Shown: positions 15,001 through 27,901 of the stretch, piece after piece
Position numbering within the stretch: the first letter of the stretch is position 1
How the letters are laid out: every line of letters begins with the position of its first letter
Source of the DNA: Panagrolaimus kolymaensis
Lineage: Eukaryota; Nematoda; Chromadorea; Rhabditida; Panagrolaimidae
Reading direction: 5' to 3'
DNA length: 64,000 nucleotides
Assembly: GCA_028622995.1 (NCBI GenBank)
Contig: JAJQJQ010000055.1
Coordinates: forward strand, 186,001 to 250,000
Program-made: the position numbers and the translations under genes
The notes under the pieces: generated by a model
Told to the model about the DNA's origin: nothing
The model's database searches: none
Seen by the model: only the letters and a program-made list of their open reading frames with translations

Positions 15001-18000
15001 CAGCGTTTTAAAATTTTTTGAAATTTCATTTCCAGCAACAACATCGAATTTAGTATTTTTTTGAGAAACAAAATTTAGTTCTGGATCTTATTAAAATAAA
15101 ATTGATATTTGCAATTGGGCCTTCTATTTTTATTATGTTGTTGGCTTCAATGCAGCGTTTTAAAATTATCTGGAATTTCATTTCCAACAACAACATCGAA
15201 TTTAGTATTTTTTTGAATAAAAAAATTTAGTTCTGGATCTTATTAAAATAAAATTGATATTTGCAATTGGGCCTTCTATTTTTATTATGTTGTTGGCTTC
15301 AATGCAGCGTTTTAAAATTATCTGGAATTTCATTTCCAGCAACAACATCGAATTTAGTATTTTTTTGAATAAAAAAATTTAGTTCTGGATCTTATTAAAA
15401 TAAAATTGATATTTGCAATTGGGCCATCTATTTTTATTGTGTTGTTGGCTTCAATGCAGCGTTTTAAAATTATCTGGAATTTCATTTCCAGCAACAACAT
15501 CGAATTTAGTATTTTTTTGAATAAAAAAATTTAGTTCTGGATCTTATTAAAATAAAATTGATATTTGCAATTGGGCCTTCTATTTTTATTATGTCGTTGG
15601 CTTCAATGCAGCGTTTTAAAATTATCTGGAATTTCATTTCCAGCAACAACATCGAATTTAGTATTTTTTTGAATAAAGAAATTTAGTTCTGGATCTTATT
15701 AAAATAAAATTGATATTTGCAATTGGTCCTTCTATTTTTATTATGTTGTTGGCTTCAATGCAGCGTTTTAAAATTATCTGGAATATCATTTCCAACAACA
15801 ACATCGAATTTAGTATTTTTTTGAATAAAAAAATTTAGTTCTGGATCTTATTAAAATAAAATTGATATTTGCAATTGGGCCTTCTATTTTTATTATGTTA
15901 TTGGCTTCAATGCAGCGTTTTAAAATTATCTGGAATTTCATTTCCAACAACAACATCGAATTTAGTATTTTTTTGAATAAAAAAATTTAGTTCTGGATCT
16001 TATTAAAATAAAATTGATATTTGCAATTGGGCCTTCTATTTTTATTATGTTGTTGGCTTCAATGCAGCGTTTTAAAATTATCTGGAATTTCATTTCCAGC
16101 AACAACATCGAATTTAGTATTTTTTTGAATAAAAAAATTTAGTTCTGGATCTTATTAAAATAAAATTGATATTTGCAATTGGGCCTTCTATTTTTATTAT
16201 GTTGTTGGCTTCAATGCAGCGTTTTAAAATTTTTTGAAATTTCATTTCCAGCAACAACATCGAATTTAGTATTTTTTTGAGAAACAAAATTTAGTTCTGG
16301 ATCTTATTAAAATAAAATTGATATTTGCAATTGGGCCTTCTATTTTTATTATGTTGTTGGCTTCAATGCAGCGTTTTAAAATTATCTGGAATTTCATTTC
16401 CAGCAACAACATCGAATTTAGTATTTTTTTGAATAAAAAAATTTAGTTCTGGATCTTATTAAAATAAAATTGATATTTGCAATTGGGCCTTCTATTTTTA
16501 TTATGTTGTTGGCTTCAATGCAGCGTTTTAAAATTATCTGGAATTTCATTTCCAGCAACAACATCGAATTTAGTATTTTTTTGAATAAAAAAATTTAGTT
16601 CTGGATCTTATTAAAATAAAATTGATATTTGCAATTGGGCCTTCTATTTTTATTATGTTGTTGGCTTCAATGCAGCGTTTTAAAATTATCTGGAATTTCA
16701 TTTCCAACAACAACATCGAATTTAGTATTTTTTTGAATAAAAAAATTTAGTTCTGGATCTTATTAAAATAAAATTGATATTTGCAATTGGGCCTTCTATT
16801 TTTATTATGTTGTTGGCTTCAATGCAGCGTTTTAAAATTATCTGGAATTTCATTTCCAGCAACAACATCGAATTTAGTATTTTTTTGAATAAAAAAATTT
16901 AGTTCTGGATCTTATTAAAATAAAATTGATATTTGCAATTGGGCCTTCTATTTTTATTGTGTTGTTGGCTTCAATGCAGCGTTTTAAAATTATCTGGAAT
17001 TTCATTTCCAGCAACAACATCGAATTTAGTATTTTTTTGAATAAAAAAATTTAGTTCTGGATCTTATTAAAATAAAATTGATATTTGCAATTGGGCCTTC
17101 TATTTTTATTATGTCGTTGGCTTCAATGCAGCGTTTTAAAATTATCTGGAATTTCATTTCCAGCAACAACATCGAATTTAGTATTTTTTTGAATAAAGAA
17201 ATTTAGTTCTGGATCTTATTAAAATAAAATTGATATTTGCAATTGGTCCTTCTATTTTTATTATGTTGTTGGCTTCAATGCAGCGTTTTAAAATTATCTG
17301 GAATATCATTTCCAACAACAACATCGAATTTAGTATTTTTTTGAATAAAAAAATTTAGTTCTGGATCTTATTAAAATAAAATTGATATTTGCAATTGGGC
17401 CTTCTATTTTTATTATGTTGTTGGCTTCAATGCAGCGTTTTAAAATTATCTGGAATTTCATTTCCAGCAACAACATCGAATTTAGTATTTTTTTGAATAA
17501 AAAAATTTAGTTCTGGATCTTATTAAAATAAAATTGATATTTGCAATTGGGCCTTCTATTTTTATTATGTTGTTGGCTTCAATGCAGCGTTTTAAAATTA
17601 TCTGGAATTTCATTTCCAGCAACAACATCGAATTTAGTATTTTTTTGAGAAACAAAATTTAGTTCTGGATCTTATTAAAATAAAATTGATATTTGCAATT
17701 GGGCCTTCTATTTTTATTATGTTGTTGGCTTCAATGCAGCGTTTTAAAATTTTTTGGAATTTCATTTTCAGCAACAACATCGAATTTAGTATTTTTTTGA
17801 ATAAAAAAATTTAGTTCTGGATCTTATTAAAATAAAATTGATATTTGCAATTGGGCCTTCTATTTTTATTATGTGGTTGGCTTCAATACAGCGTTTTAAA
17901 ATTATCTGGAATTTCATTTCCAACAACAACATCGAATTTAGTATTTTTTTGAGAAACAAAATTTAGTTCTGGATCTTATTAAAATAAAATTGATATTTGC

Positions 18001-21000
18001 TATTGGGCCTTCTATTTTTATTATGTTGTTGGCTTCAATGCAGCGTTTTAAAATTATCTGGAATTTCATTTCCAGCAACAACATCGAATTTAGTATTTTT
18101 TTGAATAAAAAAATTTAGTTCTGGATCTTATTAAAATAAAATTGATATTTGCAATTGGGCCTTCTATTTTTATTATGTTGTTGGCTTCAATGCAGCGTTT
18201 TAAAATTTTTTGAAATTTCATTTCCAGCAACAACATCGAATTTAGTATTTTTTTGAGAAACAAAATTTAGTTCTGGATCTTATTAAAATAAAATTGATAT
18301 TTGCAATTGGGCCTTCTATTTTTATTATGTTGTTGGCTTCAATGCAGCGTTTTAAAATTATCTGGAATTTCATTTCCAGCAACAACATCGAATTTAGTAT
18401 TTTTTTGAATAAAAAAATTTAGTTCTGGATCTTATTAAAATAAAATTGATATTTGCAATTGGGCCTTCTATTTTTATTATGTGGTTGGCTTCAATACAGC
18501 GTTTTAAAATTATCTGGAATTTCATTTCCAACAACAACATCGAATTTAGTATTTTTTTGAGAAACAAAATTTAGTTCTGGATCTTATTAAAATAAAATTG
18601 ATATTTGCTATTGGGCCTTCTATTTTTATTATGTTGTTGGCTTCAATGCAGCGTTTTAAAATTATCTGGAATTTCATTTCCAGCAACAACATCGAATTTA
18701 GTATTTTTTTGAATAAAAAAATTTAGTTCTGGATCTTATTAAAATAAAATTGATATTTGCAATTGGGCCTTCTATTTTTATTATGTTGTTGGCTTCAATG
18801 CAGCGTTTTAAAATTTTTTGAAATTTCATTTCCAGCAACAACATCGAATTTAGTATTTTTTTGAGAAACAAAATTTAGTTCTGGATCTTATTAAAATAAA
18901 ATTGATATTTGCAATTGGGCCTTCTATTTTTATTATGTTGTTGGCTTCAATGCAGCGTTTTAAAATTATCTGGAATTTCATTTCCAGCAACAACATCGAA
19001 TTTAGTATTTTTTTGAATAAAAAAATTTAGTTCTGGATCTTATTAAAATAAAATTGATATTTGCAATTGGGCCTTCTATTTTTATTATGTTGTTGGCTTC
19101 AATGCAGCGTTTTAAAATTATCTGGAATTTCATTTCCAGCAACAACATCGAATTTAGTATTTTTTTGAGAAACAAAATTTAGTTCTGGATCTTATTAAAA
19201 TAAAATTGATATTTGCAATTGGGCCTTCTATTTTTATTATGTTATTGGCTTCAATGCAGCGTTTTAAAATTATCTGGAATTTCATTTCCAACAACAACAT
19301 CGAATTTAGTATTTTTTTGAATAAAAAAATTTAGTTCTGGATCTTATTAAAATAAAATTGATATTTGCAATTGGGCTTTCTATTTTTATTGTGTTGTTGG
19401 CTTCAATGCAGCGTTTTAAAATTATCTGGAATTTCATTTCCAACAACAACATCGAATTTAATATTTTTTTGAATAAAAAAATTTAGTTCTGGATCTTATT
19501 AAAATAAAATTGATATTTGCAATTGGGCCTTCTATTTTTATTATGTTGTTGGCTTCAATGCAGCGTTTTAAAATTATCTGGAATTTCATTTCCAACAACA
19601 ACATCGAATTTAGTATTTTTTTGAATAAAAAAATTTAGTTCTGGATCTTATTAAAATAAAATTGATATTTGCAATTGGGCCTTCTATTTTTATTATGTCG
19701 TTGGCTTCAATGCAGCGTTTTAAAATTATCTGGAATTTCATTTCCAGCAACAACATCGAATTTAGTATTTTTTTGAATAAAAAAATTTAGTTCTGGATCT
19801 TATTAAAATAAAATTGATATTTGCAATTGGGCCTTCTATTTTTATTATGTCGTTGGCTTCAATGCAGCGTTTTAAAATTATCTGGAATTTCATTTCCAGC
19901 AACAACATCGAATTTAGTATTTTTTTGAATAAAAAAATTTAGTTCTGGATCTTATTAAAATAAAATTGATATTTGCAATTGGGCCTTCTATTTTTATTAT
20001 GTTGTTGGCTTCAATGCAGCGTTTTAAAATTATCTGGAATTTCATTTCCAACAACAACATCGAATTTAGTATTTTTTTGAATAAAAAAATTTAGTTCTGG
20101 ATCTTATTAAAATAAAATTGATATTTGCAATTGGGCCTTCTATTTTTATTATGTTGTTGGCTTCAATGCAGCGTTTTAAAATTATCTGGAATTTCATTTC
20201 CAGCAACAACATCGAATTTAGTATTTTTTTGAGAAACAAAATTTAGTTCTGGATCTTATTAAAATAAAATTGATATTTGCAATTGGGCCTTCTATTTTTA
20301 TTATGTTGTTGGCTTCAATGCAGCGTTTTAAAATTATCTGGAATTTCATTTCCAGCAACAACATCGAATTTAGTATTTTTTTGAATAAAAAAATTTAGTT
20401 CTGGATCTTATTAAAATAAAATTGATATTTGCAATTGGGCCTTCTATTTTTATTATGTTGTTGGCTTCAATGCAGCGTTTTAAAATTATCTGGAATTTCA
20501 TTTCCAGCAACAACATCGAATTTAGTATTTTTTTGAGAAACAAAATTTAGTTCTGGATCTTATTAAAATAAAATTGATATTTGCAATTGGGCCTTCTATT
20601 TTTATTATGTTATTGGCTTCAATGCAGCGTTTTAAAATTATCTGGAATTTCATTTCCAACAACAACATCGAATTTAGTATTTTTTGAATAAAAAAATTTA
20701 GTTCTGGATCTTATTAAAATAAAATTGATATTTGCAATTGGGCCTTCTATTTTTATTATGTTGTTGGCTTCAATGCAGCGTTTTAAAATTATCTGGAATT
20801 TCATTTCCAACAACAACATCGAATTTAGTATTTTTTTGAATAAAAAAATTTAGTTCTGGATCTTATTAAAATAAAATTGATATTTGCAATTGGGCCTTCT
20901 ATTTTTATTATGTTGTTGGCTTCAATGCAGCGTTTTAAAATTATCTGGAATTTCATTTCCAGCAACAACATCGAATTTAGTATTTTTTTGAATAAAAAAA

Positions 21001-24000
21001 TTTAGTTCTGGATCTTATTAAAATAAAATTGATATTTGCAATTGGGCCTTCTATTTTTATTATGTCGTTGGCTTCAATGCAGCGTTTTAAAATTATCTGG
21101 AATTTCATTTCCAGCAACAACATCGAATTTAGTATTTTTTTGAATAAAAAAATTTAGTTCTGGATCTTATTAAAATAAAATTGATATTTGCAATTGGGCC
21201 TTCTATTTTTATTATGTTGTTGGCTTCAATGCAGCGTTTTAAAATTATCTGGAATTTCATTTCCAACAACAACATCGAATTTAGTATTTTTTGAATAAAA
21301 AAATTTAGTTCTGGATCTTATTAAAATAAAATTGATATTTGCAATTGGGCCTTCTATTTTTATTATGTTGTTGGCTTCAATGCAGCGTTTTAAAATTATC
21401 TGGAATTTCATTTCCAACAACAACATCGAATTTAGTATTTTTTTGAATAAAAAAATTTAGTTCTGGATCTTATTAAAATAAAATTGATATTTGCAATTGG
21501 GCCTTCTATTTTTATTATGTTGTTGGCTTCAATGCAGCGTTTTAAAATTATCTGGAATTTCATTTCCAGCAACAACATCGAATTTAGTATTTTTTTGAAT
21601 AAAAAAATTTAGTTCTGGATCTTATTAAAATAAAATTGATATTTGCAATTGGGCCTTCTATTTTTATTATGTCGTTGGCTTCAATGCAGCGTTTTAAAAT
21701 TATCTGGAATTTCATTTCCAGCAACAACATCGAATTTAGTATTTTTTTGAATAAAAAAATTTAGTTCTGGATCTTATTAAAATAAAATTGATATTTGCAA
21801 TTGGGCCTTCTATTTTTATTATGTTGTTGGCTTCAATGCAGCGTTTTAAAATTATCTGGAATTTCATTTCCAGCAACAACATCGAATTTAGTATTTTTTT
21901 GAATAAAAAAATTTAGTTCTGGATCTTATTAAAATAAAATTGATATTTGCAATTGGGCCTTCTATTTTTATTGTGTTGTTGGCTTCAATGCAGCGTTTTA
22001 AAATTATCTGGAATTTCATTTCCAGCAACAACATCGAATTTAGTATTTTTTTGAATAAAAAAATTTAGTTCTGGATCTTATTAAAATAAAATTGATATTT
22101 GCAATTGGGCCTTCTATTTTTATTATGTCGTTGGCTTCAATGCAGCGTTTTAAAATTATCTGGAATTTCATTTCCAGCAACAACATCGAATTTAGTATTT
22201 TTTTGAATAAAGAAATTTAGTTCTGGATCTTATTAAAATAAAATTGATATTTGCAATTGGGCCTTCTATTTTTATTATGTTGTTGGCTTCAATGCAGCGT
22301 TTTAAAATTATCTGGAATTTCATTTCCAGCAACAACATCGAATTTAGTATTTTTTTGAATAAAAAAATTTAGTTCTGGATCTTATTAAAATAAAATTGAT
22401 ATTTGCAATTGGGCCTTCTATTTTTATTTTGTTGTTGGCTTCAATGCAGCGTTTTAAAATTATCTGGAATTTCATTTCCAGCAACAACATCGAATTTAGT
22501 ATTTTTTTGAATAAAAAAATTTAGTTCTGGATCTTATTAAAATAAAATTGATATTTGCAATTGGGCCTTCTATTTTTATTTTGTTGTTGGCTTCAATGCA
22601 GCGTTTTAAAATTATCTGGAATTTCATTTCCAGCAACAACATCGAATTTAGTATTTTTTTGAGAAACAAAATTTAGTTCTGGATCTTATTAAAATAAAAT
22701 TGATATTTGCAATTGGGCCTTCTATTTTTATTATGTGGTTGGCTTCAATGCAGCGTTTTAAAATTATCTGGAATTTCATTTCCAACAACAACATCGAATT
22801 TAGTATTTTTTTGAGAAACAAAATTTAGTTCTGGATCTTATTAAAATAAAATTGATATTTGCAATTGGGCCTTCTATTTTTATTATGTTGTTGGCTTCAA
22901 TGCAGCGTTTTAAAATTTTTTGGAATTTCATTTCCAGCAACAACATCGAATTTAGTATTTTTTTGAGAAACAAAATTTAGTTCTGGATCTTATTAAAATA
23001 AAATTGATATTTGCAATTGGGCCTTCTATTTTTATTATGTTGTTGGCTTCAATGCAGCGTTTTAAAATTATCTGGAATTTCATTTCCAGCAACAACATCG
23101 AATTTAGTATTTTTTTGAATAAAAAAATTTAGTTCTGGATCTTTTTAAAATAAAATTGATATTTGCAATTGGGCCTTCTATTTTTATTATGTTGTTGGCT
23201 TCAATGCAGCGTTTTAAAATTATCTGGAATTTCATTTCCAGCAACAACATCGAATTTAGTATTTTTTTGAGAAACAAAATTTAGTTCTGGATCTTATTAA
23301 AATAAAATTGATATTTGCAATTGGGCCTTCTATTTTTATTATGTTATTGGCTTCAATGCAGCGTTTTAAAATTATCTGGAATTTCATTTCCAGCAACAAC
23401 ATCGAATTTAGTATTTTTTTGAATAAAAAAATTTAGTTCTGGATCTTATTAAAATAAAATTGATATTTGCAATTGGGCTTTCTATTTTTATTGTGTTGTT
23501 GGCTTCAATGCAGCGTTTTAAAATTATCTGGAATTTCATTTCCAACAACAACATCGAATTTAGTATTTTTTTGAATAAAAAAATTTAGTTCTGGATCTTA
23601 TTAAAATAAAATTGATATTTGCAATTGGGCTTTCTATTTTTATTGTGTTGTTGGCTTCAATGCAGCGTTTTAAAATTATCTGGAATTTCATTTCCAACAA
23701 CAACATCGAATTTAATATTTTTTTGAATAAAAAAATTTAGTTCTGGATCTTATTAAAATAAAATTGATATTTGCAATTGGGCCTTCTATTTTTATTGTGT
23801 TGTTGGCTTCAATGCAGCGTTTTAAAATTATCTGGAATTTCATTTCCAGCAACAACATCGAATTTAGTATTTTTTTAATAAAAAAATTTAGTTCTGGATC
23901 TTATTAAAATAAAATTGATATTTGCAATTGGGCCTTCTATTTTTATTATGTCGTTGGCTTCAATGCAGCGTTTTAAAATTATCTGGAATTTCATTTCCAG

Positions 24001-25385
24001 CAACAACATCGAATTTAGTATTTTTTTGAATAAAAAAATTTAGTTCTGGATCTTATTAAAATAAAATTGATATTTGCAATTGGGCCTTCTATTTTTATTG
24101 TGTTGTTGGCTTCAATGCAGCGTTTTAAAATTATCTGGAATTTCATTTCCAGCAACAACATCGAATTTAGTATTTTTTTGAATAAAAAAATTTAGTTCTG
24201 GATCTTATTAAAATAAAATTGATATTTGCAATTGGGCCTTCTATTTTTATTATGTCGTTGGCTTCAATGCAGCGTTTTAAAATTATCTGGAATTTCATTT
24301 CCAGCAACAACATCGAATTTAGTATTTTTTTGAATAAAAAAATTTAGTTCTGGATCTTATTAAAATAAAATTGATATTTGCAATTGGGCCTTCTATTTTT
24401 ATTGTGTTGTTGGCTTCAATGCAGCGTTTTAAAATTATCTGGAATTTCATTTCCAGCAACAACATCGAATTTAGTATTTTTTTGAATAAAAAAATTTAGT
24501 TCTGGATCTTATTAAAATAAAATTGATATTTGCAATTGGGCCTTCTATTTTTATTGTGTTGTTGGCTTCAATGCAGCGTTTTAAAATTATCTGGAATTTC
24601 ATTTCCAGCAACAACATCGAATTTAGTATTTTTTTGAATAAAAAAATTTAGTTCTGGATCTTATTAAAATAAAATTGATATTTGCAATTGGGCCTTCTAT
24701 TTTTATTGTGTTGTTGGCTTCAATGCAGCGTTTTAAAATTATCTGGAATTTCATTTCCAGCAACAACATCGAATTTAGTATTTTTTTGAGAAACAAAATT
24801 TAGTTCTGGATCTTATTAAAATAAAATTGATATTTGCAATTGGGCCTTCTATTTTTATTGTGTTGTTGGCTTCAATGCAGCGTTTTAAAATTATCTGGAA
24901 TTTCATTTCCAGCAACAACATCGAATTTAGTATTTTTTTGAGAAACAAAATTTAGTTCTGGATCTTATTAAAATAAAATTGATATTTGCAATTGGGCCTT
25001 CTATTTTTATTGTGTTGTTGGCTTCAATGCAGCGTTTTAAAATTATCTGGAATTTCATTTCCAGCAACAACATCGAATTTAGTATTTTTTTGAATAAAAA
25101 AATTTAGTTCTGGATCTTATTAAAATAAAATTGATATTTGCAATTGGGCCTTCTATTTTTATTGTGTTGTTGGCTTCAATGCAGCGTTTTAAAATTATCT
25201 GGAATTTCATTTCCAGCAACAACATCGAATTTAGTATTTTTTTGAATAAAAAAATTTAGTTCTGGATCTTATTAAAATAAAATTGATATTTGCAATTGGG
25301 CCTTCTATTTTTATTGTGTTGTTGGCTTCAATGCAGCGTTTTAAAATTATCTGGAATTTCATTTCCAACAAGAACATCGAATTAA
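1..25385. repeat. 152-bp tandem satellite array, about 167 units
   Basis: Head-to-tail repeat with a period of 152 bp (for example the GAATTTAGTA landmark recurs at 151, 303 and onward). Units differ by a few substitutions: GAATAAAAAAATTT versus GAGAAACAAAATTT, CCAGCAACAAC versus CCAACAACAAC, GCGGCG versus GCAGCG. Rare indels make 151- or 153-bp units. Within each unit lies a dyad CTGGAA-N6-TTCCAG (intact in the CCAGC variant), a T7-GAAT-A7 stretch, and several A/T tracts. The array extends past the left edge, so its true length is unknown. The last unit (about 25230-25385) degenerates into non-repeat AT-rich DNA. It carries no convincing coding capacity because 152 is not a multiple of 3. 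It could be centromeric, pericentromeric, subtelomeric or interstitial heterochromatin; the sequence does not say which. Confidence 0.98.
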
Positions 25386-26015
25386 GAATTTTTGAGTAAA
25401 AAAAGAAAAAGTTTTTTAAAAAAACCTTTTTTATTTTCACTATAATTTTTAAAATTTTTCGTTTTTAATAAACCCCCACTCTCAATAAAATTTATTCCTT
25501 ATTTACGTTTTTATATCTATCTTAAGTTTTCAAGACTTTAAAAAATTCATAAAAAAGAGCTAAAAGAAAGAAGCTGACATAAAGATAATTATCCAACCAA
25601 AAAAACTAAAAAATATAACTAACTTATCTATTGTCACTAATTATTGTTGTGAGAATAATAACCTGAAAGTGGTTTTCATTTTACAAGAAAGTAAAAAATT
25701 AACAATAATATATTTTTTTAATTTTGAAAAGTGATAAGCGTGGATGACTGACGATAAATTAACACAACCGCCGCCGCAATTATTTTGTTTGAATATTGTT
25801 TTAAAGAAACCTGAAATACGGATTTGGGTCATTCCAAATAAATACGACTAGGGGCTGTATTTTCAGCAGCAAAAAAATAAAAAGATAAAATGAAAGCGAG
25901 ACGAGAAAATAAAATCAAAAAGAAAATGAAATTTTTTTGAAAACGGATTTACGGATTTGCGTCGGCTTCTATCATTTTTGTGGTGGAACGCATCTTCTTC
26001 ATTTTTCATTTTCTT
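25386..26015. other. AT-rich spacer between satellite and metalloprotease gene
   Basis: Non-repetitive AT-rich sequence. I looked here for a matrixin prodomain (a cysteine-switch PRCGxPD-like segment) in any frame and saw none. It presumably holds the promoter of the downstream metalloprotease gene. Confidence 0.5.
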
Positions 26016-27078
26016 ATGTCATTTATTAGCATAATTTTACTTTTGACACAAACTATTTTAATTTATTCTCGACCAACTCACAAAATTCAAAGAAGATACG
26101 GTATTTAAAATTTTTTTCATTGAACATACAATTGTTACCGCTTTTAGTCCTTCATCATCAAAGATGGCCAAATTGTGATTTAACTTGGGCTTTTCGAGAT
26201 CCATTCAATCTTTTTACAAGGGATGAAGATTATTGGTTGGCGAGGTAATAAACAGAATGAGATTTTCAGCAAAAAAAGTGCTATTTTTTTGGCAGAAAGT
26301 TACTATTTTTTTTCTTGAAAAAAGAAGCTAAAACCAAAAACAAATTGACGAGGAAGAAAAAATAAAAGAGACAACCTGGAATTTATCTATTTTTCGCCAC
26401 ACTTGTCAATCAATTTTACTTTTTTTCATTTTCTTTATATTTTCAGAAAAGTGATAGAAAAAGTAATTCACACATGGGAAAAGAATGCTGCAGGCACTAT
26501 CACATTTACAGATATATCCCCAAAAAATCGAAATTCCCTTGAAAATGATTATCGACGAGCTAAAATTGATATAATTTTTGCAAGATACGACCATCAAGAT
26601 TTGGAAGCTTTTGATGGCCAAGGTGGAATGATTGCTCATAGTGGATATCCTCCAGATGGAATAGTTCATTTTGATGCAAGCGAGAATTGGACTATTTCAG
26701 ATAAATCTGATCCAGAAAAATATGTTGATCTTAGATATGTAAGCTTTTTATTTAACTTTTTTTGTTGCTTTATTTTTTTTTCCTTTTTGCACGTTCACTT
26801 ATCTAATTGTTTTTCTCTTCACAGGTGGCAATGCACGAGATTGGCCATGCTTTAGGCTTACATCATTCAAGTTATCCATTTGCTGTTATGAACCCGTTTT
26901 ATAGGTAAGCAAAAAAATCAAAAAAGCACATGTGACGCCTACACAAAATTTAAAAAAATAATTTTAAAAATGTTTATTTATTTATTTTTTTAGTAATCGA
27001 ACCAAACCATTTACATATACTTTGAGCAAAGACGACATTTATGGGATTCAAGAATTATATCAAAATTGTGTACAATAA
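26016..27078 (+). CDS. Matrixin-type metalloprotease, prodomain-less, no hemopexin domain
   Basis: Secreted zinc endopeptidase of the matrix metalloproteinase (M10) family. Five exons: 26016-26100, 26148-26244, 26447-26738, 26825-26904, 26994-27078, giving 212 residues. Residues 1 to about 19 look like a signal peptide. A basic KIQRRY stretch follows, resembling the furin-type junction before mature MMPs. The catalytic domain then runs to the end: RWPNCDLTWAF at its start, zinc motif H162-E163-x-x-H166-x-x-G169-x-x-H172, Met-turn M180 (AVMNPFY), and the family's closing LSKDDIYGIQELY. The stop follows directly, so there is no hinge or hemopexin domain. All joins are GT-AG and in frame. Start choice: the ATG at 26016 is in frame and gives a hydrophobic leader. 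An alternative is that TTATTAG ending at 26029 is a splice acceptor and the gene has further upstream exons, but none was seen in the 630 bp before the satellite. Identity is firm; lack of the prodomain is an inference. Confidence 0.88.
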
Positions 27079-27217
27079 AAAAAATAGAAAAAATAGAGAA
27101 AGTTAGCCTAATTTTCTTTAATAATTTGTTAATAATAATAATTTTTGTAAGTCTCTTGGATCTTTAATTTTCAAAATAAAATTTTTTGAAACAAAAAATG
27201 AGGTAATAATCTTTTTT

Positions 27218-27901
27218 TTAATTAAGCCCATATCGATGAGCCCAGAAGAGACTTAAAAAGTAAAAGACTGTTTGCAAGAGAGTTGAAAACACAACAATTC
27301 GAATTCGACTAATCCATCCACTTTTTCCAATATTTAGTGGAGGAAGATGCAGATGATGATCATACTGATCATTTTCCAATTTAACATAATCATAAATAAG
27401 CAAAATCGTGTATGCTAAAGAGACAAGGACAGCCGCAGCATTAAATGCAAGTTCCTATAAAAAAAAGTTTCTCCATTGAAATAAAGTATTTTTTAATAAT
27501 CTTACAATTCGAATCCATAAAGCCATATTAGATTTATGAATATGCATAAAATAAATTACTAAAGTCATCGCGGTTAAAACAGCAAGTAAAATATCTGTAA
27601 CATAAATAAATTGATATGGAGACCATTGTTGTTTACCATCAATTAAAAATAATATTGCCAAAAAGCAGCAAAGCTAAAAATAAACAATCAAAATTAAATA
27701 ATTTGCCACGAGACAAAAAAATTAACAACTTTCGTTCTTTGACCAAAATAATAAAAACTTTTTTTGTGATCCTCGGACTAAATCTTTTAGAGGCTCCAAA
27801 AGGCATACCAAAACTCAAAAGTCGAAGAAAAATAAACTTACAATTTGGAGCCATTTTAGAATAGCTCGTTTAGAAAAGCACCAAGTAATAATCTCTGCCA
27901 T
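27218..27901 (-). CDS. Four-transmembrane (MARVEL-like) membrane protein
   Basis: Three exons on the minus strand: 27842-27901, 27506-27673 and 27218-27454, giving 154 residues; the joins are GT-AG at phase 0. It shows four hydrophobic segments at roughly residues 14-32, 41-63, 72-98 and 124-148. Both termini are short and cytoplasm-like, and an acidic/His-rich loop (DYVKLENDQYDHHLHLPP) lies before the last segment. Size and topology resemble MARVEL/tetraspan vesicle proteins, but I do not recognise a family signature, so function is unassigned. It is convergent with the metalloprotease gene, whose stop lies 139 bp away. Confidence 0.72.

Noticed and set aside
1..25385. CRISPR-like or VNTR-coded array
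   Set aside because: No repeat/spacer alternation; units are contiguous, 152 bp and nearly identical throughout. The setting is eukaryotic.
1..25385. CENP-B box in the satellite
   Set aside because: The CTGGAA...TTCCAG dyad does not match the NTTCG...A..CGGGN core, and the unit contains no CGGG.
1177..25440. Recurring minus-strand open frames of 62-99 residues in the satellite (MLLLEMKFQII-type peptides)
   Set aside because: They arise from the repeat itself. The period of 152 is not a multiple of 3, so each frame dies after one unit; the longest (3954-4253) exists only because one unit has an extra T. No start context, splice signals or independent conservation.
25641..25832. 63-residue minus-strand frame beside the satellite (contains CGGGC)
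   Set aside because: Checked as a possible prodomain or separate gene; wrong strand for the metalloprotease and no recognisable pattern.
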